In this document: piece by piece, positions 37,201 through 43,200 of the stretch | How positions within the stretch are numbered: the stretch's first letter is position 1 | How the letters are laid out: the number at the start of each line of letters is the position of its first letter | DNA from: Blastobasis lacticolella | Lineage: Eukaryota > Arthropoda > Insecta > Lepidoptera > Blastobasidae | Length of the DNA: 64,000 nucleotides | Reading direction: 5' to 3' | NCBI GenBank assembly: GCA_905147135.1 | Contig: LR990060.1 | Span: forward strand, 2,558,001-2,622,000 | The notes under the pieces: generated by a model | Told to the model about the DNA's origin: nothing | Seen by the model: the letters and a program-made list of their open reading frames with translations, nothing else | Database searches by the model: none | Position numbers and translations under genes: made by a program

Positions 37201-40200
37201 ACAAATAATTATTGTCTAAGTAAATTACTATGCCAAGTAAGCTACTGACAGCGGCTCTTTGCTAAGACACCGCGTTCAATACGGCTCCATGATTGATAAA
37301 TTTTGGTCATATTAACGAATATATAGTGCGGATTGCTACTCAAGTATTATCAGCTGGAACTGGCAACGGCTGGAACAGCTGGAAGCTGGTGCATCCACGG
37401 TCCGCGCGTACTGTAGGACTCAGTGCACACAAAAAACTGCACGGTTTTTCTCTGCCATGAAGGTAGCTAACCACAGAGCTTTAAAGTCCATGTGTGTCGC
37501 CCTGGGTCACCACACCGCGCCCGAACATTGTTCTGCGTAGCTTACTTTCCAATCTTTTTGGCGGGACCTCATTTCTTAATACTGGTGTTAAATCGGTAAA
37601 GAATTTTGCACATCCAGCCACAACAGCTGTTTTACGCAAATCACCTTCCATTCTAGTCACAAAACATCCTACAACACGATTTCGCATGCAAGGTTTCCAC
37701 TCGAAAACACGTCTATCACAACCGCTATTGGTTCTTCGGCAAAAATAACCAGTCTACTTCATTTCAGTTTCGAAATTCGTTGAGCAATATCGACTGCTTT
37801 ATTTCTCTGTCGAATGACTTTGATCCGGATCATGTCGCTCGCGAGAATATCTAGGTCCATCGCACGCTGTACAATTCAAGAGCATAAATGCACGACCATA
37901 AGAATCATATTCCTTTGCTCTACTTTGCAGTTGTTAAACGGTTTTCATAACGTTCTAGAATAAATTATTATGTATTATATAAAAAATATCCTGGGGCTAA
38001 AGGACTAGTCATTTGGGCATAAGGGACAGCTAATTCTCCCTTCTTTTAGCAAACTGATTTTGGCTAAAGATGCACCAAATGCCGTGAATGTTGCTGTAGC
38101 GGCAAAGGAAAATTTTCTTGAAGTGGTAATGGATTTATGCTCTTGGACGGTACGTTTAGCGTAAGCATGGATTAGTCTCACTAAACATACAATTTATTTA
38201 CTCAATGTATAATTGTCCTAAAAAATTACGGTGGTCTAATGGTAAGAGGTCCGACTCATACCCCGACGTTACAGGTTCAAACGCCAGTACCGCCATGTAC
38301 CAGTCACTCTTTTCTGAGCTATCTACAATTAGTTTAACAGTAACCGTTGTTCTTACGGTGAGGCAACATATCATTTATTTTTTTACGTCACATGGTAGGC
38401 AAACAGGCAAGCGGGCCACCTAATGGAAAGTGGTCACCACTGCCTATAGACATTAGCAACACCGAGAGTATCGCCAATGCGTTGCACACCTCTGTAATAC
38501 GTTACTCTGGCAGCGAAAAGGCAAATGTCCCTCCACTGCCAAAGCCACGGTTCCCCAAATTCCCACCCCATGGAGCACTGGAAACCTCACTCGCAGGCAG
38601 AAACCCTGAAATATGCACATACAGGCGACTGAATTTGTAACCACGGTCATGTTAATAGGTCACGGAGGTCAGATGGTGATCGCTATACCTACTGTAGGTA
38701 CCTGATTTACTACATCCTGGATCATGGAGGACCCCGGGCCCTCACGGAGTTCAACCGGGACATTAACGCCAAGATGACTGAACGTATAATAGGTTTCCGT
38801 TATGTCACGTTTTTTATTTTGTGGTATTGTCGGGGAAACCATAAATTAATATTATTTAAATGGAACAGAGTCACAGACGCATAAACTATCGAAAATCTGT
38901 GAACTGCAATAAACTTCACCAAATCGAATCAAGTGACGAGTGTCGTTAGGATGTATCAGTTCACATTTTTTCAACTGTTTATCACATAGTCTGACTACGT
39001 TACATTATAAAAACAGTTTTCAAGTTTTCACAATGATATGGTGTTTTAGCGAAGTAAAAACATCAATTAAAATATTTTTAATCCATCCGCTGATTGTATT
39101 CAAAGTTGTTTACCTACATGCTAAAGTTTTTTCTGTTTGTATCGTAATGACCAATTAAAAATGTTAACCCAGTCATGTAGTTTATCATCATGACACTGCA
39201 ATACTCATATTATTTTGCAAATAAGACCTATGCCGGTCTCAGTCTATAAGGAAATATGCGAAGGAGTTGTTCGATCTAATCCCGCCGGCCCCTTTCCGCT
39301 TTTGGGGCACAAGAGAAAGGCAAGCGTTCCCCCCTTACGTGGTTAACGAACTGTATATTGTCTAGAAGGAAGTTGAAGTTGCTAGAGCAAAATATAAATA
39401 ACATTAATGTTGCTGTAATAAAAATTACATTCTACAACACGTACTACTATAGAATGGAACGTTTTGACTGCTAATGTGTTCCCCGAACAACCTGGACTCC
39501 TACAAGGACTGAAATCTGGCAAATCTGTTTCTATTCTAGAGAATTATACTCGTTTCCCATCAGGCAGGATGGCGGTCAAATGCCTGCCTAGATTAATATA
39601 AATAAAGATACGCAGACGAGCTCGAGGATTCTCGCCTACGCTGGTTTAGTCACGTGATACGTAAGTCTCAGGGATATGTGGGAAATAGATGCCTGAACCT
39701 GCCGGTATCAGGAAAGAGGCCCCGTGGGCGACCCAAGAAGCGATGGATTGACATCGCTGAGTCGGATGCGAGAGCCAACGGCCGATGACGCGAGGATGCC
39801 GAAAACCGGGCAAAGTGGAGGAGAATGAGTAGTAAGGCGGGCCCTGGCAGTGGCCGGGATAAACGCTAGGACGATGATGATGATTAAAATAAATAAAGAC
39901 GTACCTGAAGTCCATATCCCTGGTAGAGTGAGGAGTTGAAACATTGTTTCAGAGCCAGTCTAGTCGGCTCCGAAGCATTCGCGTGGCTCAGGTTGAGGTG
40001 GCAATGCTCGTTCCCGCAGACTCCTCGGTGCAGTTTCGAATGCTTGTAGTTCTTGTAGTATGACGCTGAGAAGTTCTGGTGGGATAAGGATTAAAATGGT
40101 AAGTATATTAGCTATTGCTGTACTGTCTTGGAACCAGCAAAGCAATTCTCTACGCACCGCTATATGCATATTGACATTGACGAGCTCACAGATGTAACAT

Positions 40201-43200
40201 CCTAGATTTCGCTCATTCGGACAACGTTGTTATTATTGGTATTCTGTAAGTCTTAATATCTCGTCGGGGGGTTTATTGAGTCGGCGACGTCAATGAGTAG
40301 TTTTATCTCACGCCGTCAACATCGATGTAGCGCTAGTGTTGGCTAATATTTTTTAATTAATTCCCTATCTACTATATTAAAATTACTACTGAATCCAAAA
40401 ATAATATATATTGTCTTTAAAAAGTTGACAACCCCAGGCGTGACTGGGTGTCAACACTCAGTTGCTGTATTAGCTCGCTGTAGAATTCAGCTAAAAAAGA
40501 GTTGCAGCGGTGGCAACGAGTGGAGGGTTAGGACCCAGAGTTAACTAGGGCTTTACGACCTGAGTGATTCCTCGGTTAACATGTCGCCGGCCCCGGGTTC
40601 GATTCCCGGTCGGGCAGAAATTGAAATATGAATTTTAATTGAGCGGCATTTTCTGTTATGTTCCTGCAGTGAGTGGAGATTACGGCCACGCCCTTCACTA
40701 ATATGGGGGAGGCTGAAGTCCAGCAGTGGACTGAATGATACCTTCCACTAATGTGGAAGAACCCCAAGTCCAGCAGTGGACTGTTTTGAGCTGTTGCTGT
40801 TGATGATAATTATACTAGCTCTTGCCCGTGACTTCGGATGATAATATGCGCTTTCCCACGATGTCGTTAAAAACTACCCTAAGTATCTATGTCAAGCCTA
40901 CGGCCATACCACATTTAAACAAAGCCAGCGGATTAGTAGCGGGCAACGAATTAGTTACCAATGAAAAACCCTTGGTGTTGCTGATGTCCATAGGCGGCGG
41001 TGACCACTTTACACACACACAAACGTAAATAACAAACGAGCCATTTTAATGAAAACGAATGATTATTTGGATAAATACCGGGATAACGTAATAAAATAAA
41101 AGTAAATTAAATATGCTTGGACAACTCACACCCCTAACCTAACCTAACCCCTAACCACCACCACTAACCCCAAACTAAGCAAAACTTGAATTATGGGTGC
41201 TAAATAACTGTTATAATCCACGTCATGAAAGAAGAGAAATGTCAAACTTGTCTTTTTTTCCTCTGTTTTTGTTTTATTCTATGTAATAAGCAATAAAGAA
41301 TTTTTCATTTCATTCATTCAAATGGCAGTATAGGGGATTTATTTATTTATTTGAAACTTTATTGCACAATAATACAATTGGCGGACTTAAAGCCATTAAG
41401 GCTTTATCTTCCAGTCAACCAGTAGACAATGCAGAAAGTGCAGGATTTCGCGCAGGTAATTGCCTACTGCGCAATCGAACCACGTGACCCACCAAGTCTC
41501 TTCTTACATCAATAATAATAATCGTCTTGACGTTAATGTCCCGGTTGTGCTCTCGCGCACGAGGGCCTGGGGTCCTCCGTGACCATGATCCAGGATTTGG
41601 CAGGTCAGGTAATTACAGTGGAGCAACTACCATCTGACCACCATGCCCCTGCTACCAGGGAAACCTGACCAGATTGGATCATGGCTACACATCCAGTCGC
41701 CTAAATGTACAGGTTTCATCACGATGTTTTCCCTCACCGTAAGAGCATCGGTTAGTATTCAACTAATGTACATAACTCAGAAAACAGTCATTGGTACATG
41801 GCCGGAGGGGGATTCGAACTCGGGACCTCTGGCTTACGAGTCAGATACTCTAACCGCTCGGCCACCGACGCTCTCAACTCTTCTTACATGACACTAGTTA
41901 TAATAAACTACTTATACACTTTTAAATACATACTTAATACCTATACATAGTAACACTCAGACCCGTAACAGAAATAAAAATTCATTATTTCAATTTCTGC
42001 TCGTCCGGGAATCGAAGCCAGGACCTCTGCGTGGCAGACGATGTTAACCAACTGCACCACTCAGGTTGTCAATAAATACAATCAATCAATGTAGGCATCA
42101 TTTTAGGTTAGACAGGACTTACAAGCGACGTACCTTTTCGACTTCCGTCCCGAAGTCCCGTCTAATATAATAATATGTGTAAAGATATTAATAATAAAGT
42201 TCCAAAGAATATAAGAGAATGTGAATCACTGAATCAAATAAAATGCAATTTAAAAATTAAATAGATAAATATTCGTGGACAAATCCACACAGCGCCATTT
42301 AGCCCCAAAGTAAGCAAAGCTTGTGTTATGGGTGCTAGATAAGTGATAAACTACTTAAATACTTTTTAAATACATACTTATTATACATAGAACACCCAGA
42401 CCCGTAACAGAAATTAAAATTCATCATTTCAATTTCTTCCCGGCCGGGAATCGAACCCGGGACCTCTTGCGTGGCAGACCATGTTAACCATTGTTAACCA
42501 TTGAACCACTCAGGTCGTCGTAAAATTACTTGTAAATAAATGATATTATTCCTTTAATGAATTTCGATCTGATTGTACTAATTAATTGGAATGAATTAAT
42601 TTATTGACTTATTGATTAATCTAATTATTAATATTTGACATTTATGTCTTGACTATGTAATTAAATCTGCTATGACATTGCTATTAATAATAATCATCAT
42701 ACTTATTTTGACATTATGTTATAAGATCCAATTTATCATTTAGCCTAAAATAAGGCTTAACTAAATTAATATATTTTCAACAATCTTATACATATTATAC
42801 CTGTGTTTACAAATAAATCCATTATGATTTATGAAAGACCGCGAGTTTAGATTGAAACAAAAATGTAGGCATTATTTAATTACGTATAAAATATCACCCT
42901 TTTTTCACTTGATACCGGTTCTGACAAACATAATTATGTTTTTTTTTTATGATAAGACACGCATTTGACCGCCATCTCACCTGTTGCTGTTGCTTTTTCA
43001 TATAATTATACTCTACTCGGCAGTTTAGGGCAGTGACTTTCATAAAATATCTTCAATGTGGTCGTCATAAAGATGTTTCTTATGAATTGTATTTTTGCCA
43101 TACGAACAAATAAATAAATAAGTGTAGTAGTGATGCTAATTACATACACCTACACTATGTTTTCGAGGCAAAAGATCAAGAGTCTCCGTAGTCTGGAAAA

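Larger units (their letters stand above)
31577..39904 (-). other. nrf-6: Intron 2 of the nrf-6-like gene (8.3 kb)
   Basis: It holds D2 (31660), a SINE-A tail (32035), SINE-C and K fragments (33220, 33660), a dimeric SINE-A (34405), an RTE end (34865), D (35015), SINE-A (35436), an L tail (35880), D3 (36165), F (36600), SINE-A and D (38225-38785), G (39470) and RTE (39605). 32200-33200 and 36830-38220 hold no recognised gene. 37860-37893 and 38130-38160 are weak inverted arms around GAGCATAAAT. Confidence 0.6.

Noticed and set aside
37481..37748. Overlapping ORFs of 68 and 84 codons
   Set aside because: No family resemblance, overlapping on opposite strands, and no splice or repeat context to choose between them.
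41105..41170. CCTAA-rich patch as an interstitial telomere
   Set aside because: Only two or three CCTAA units in a degraded SINE-C; too short to support.
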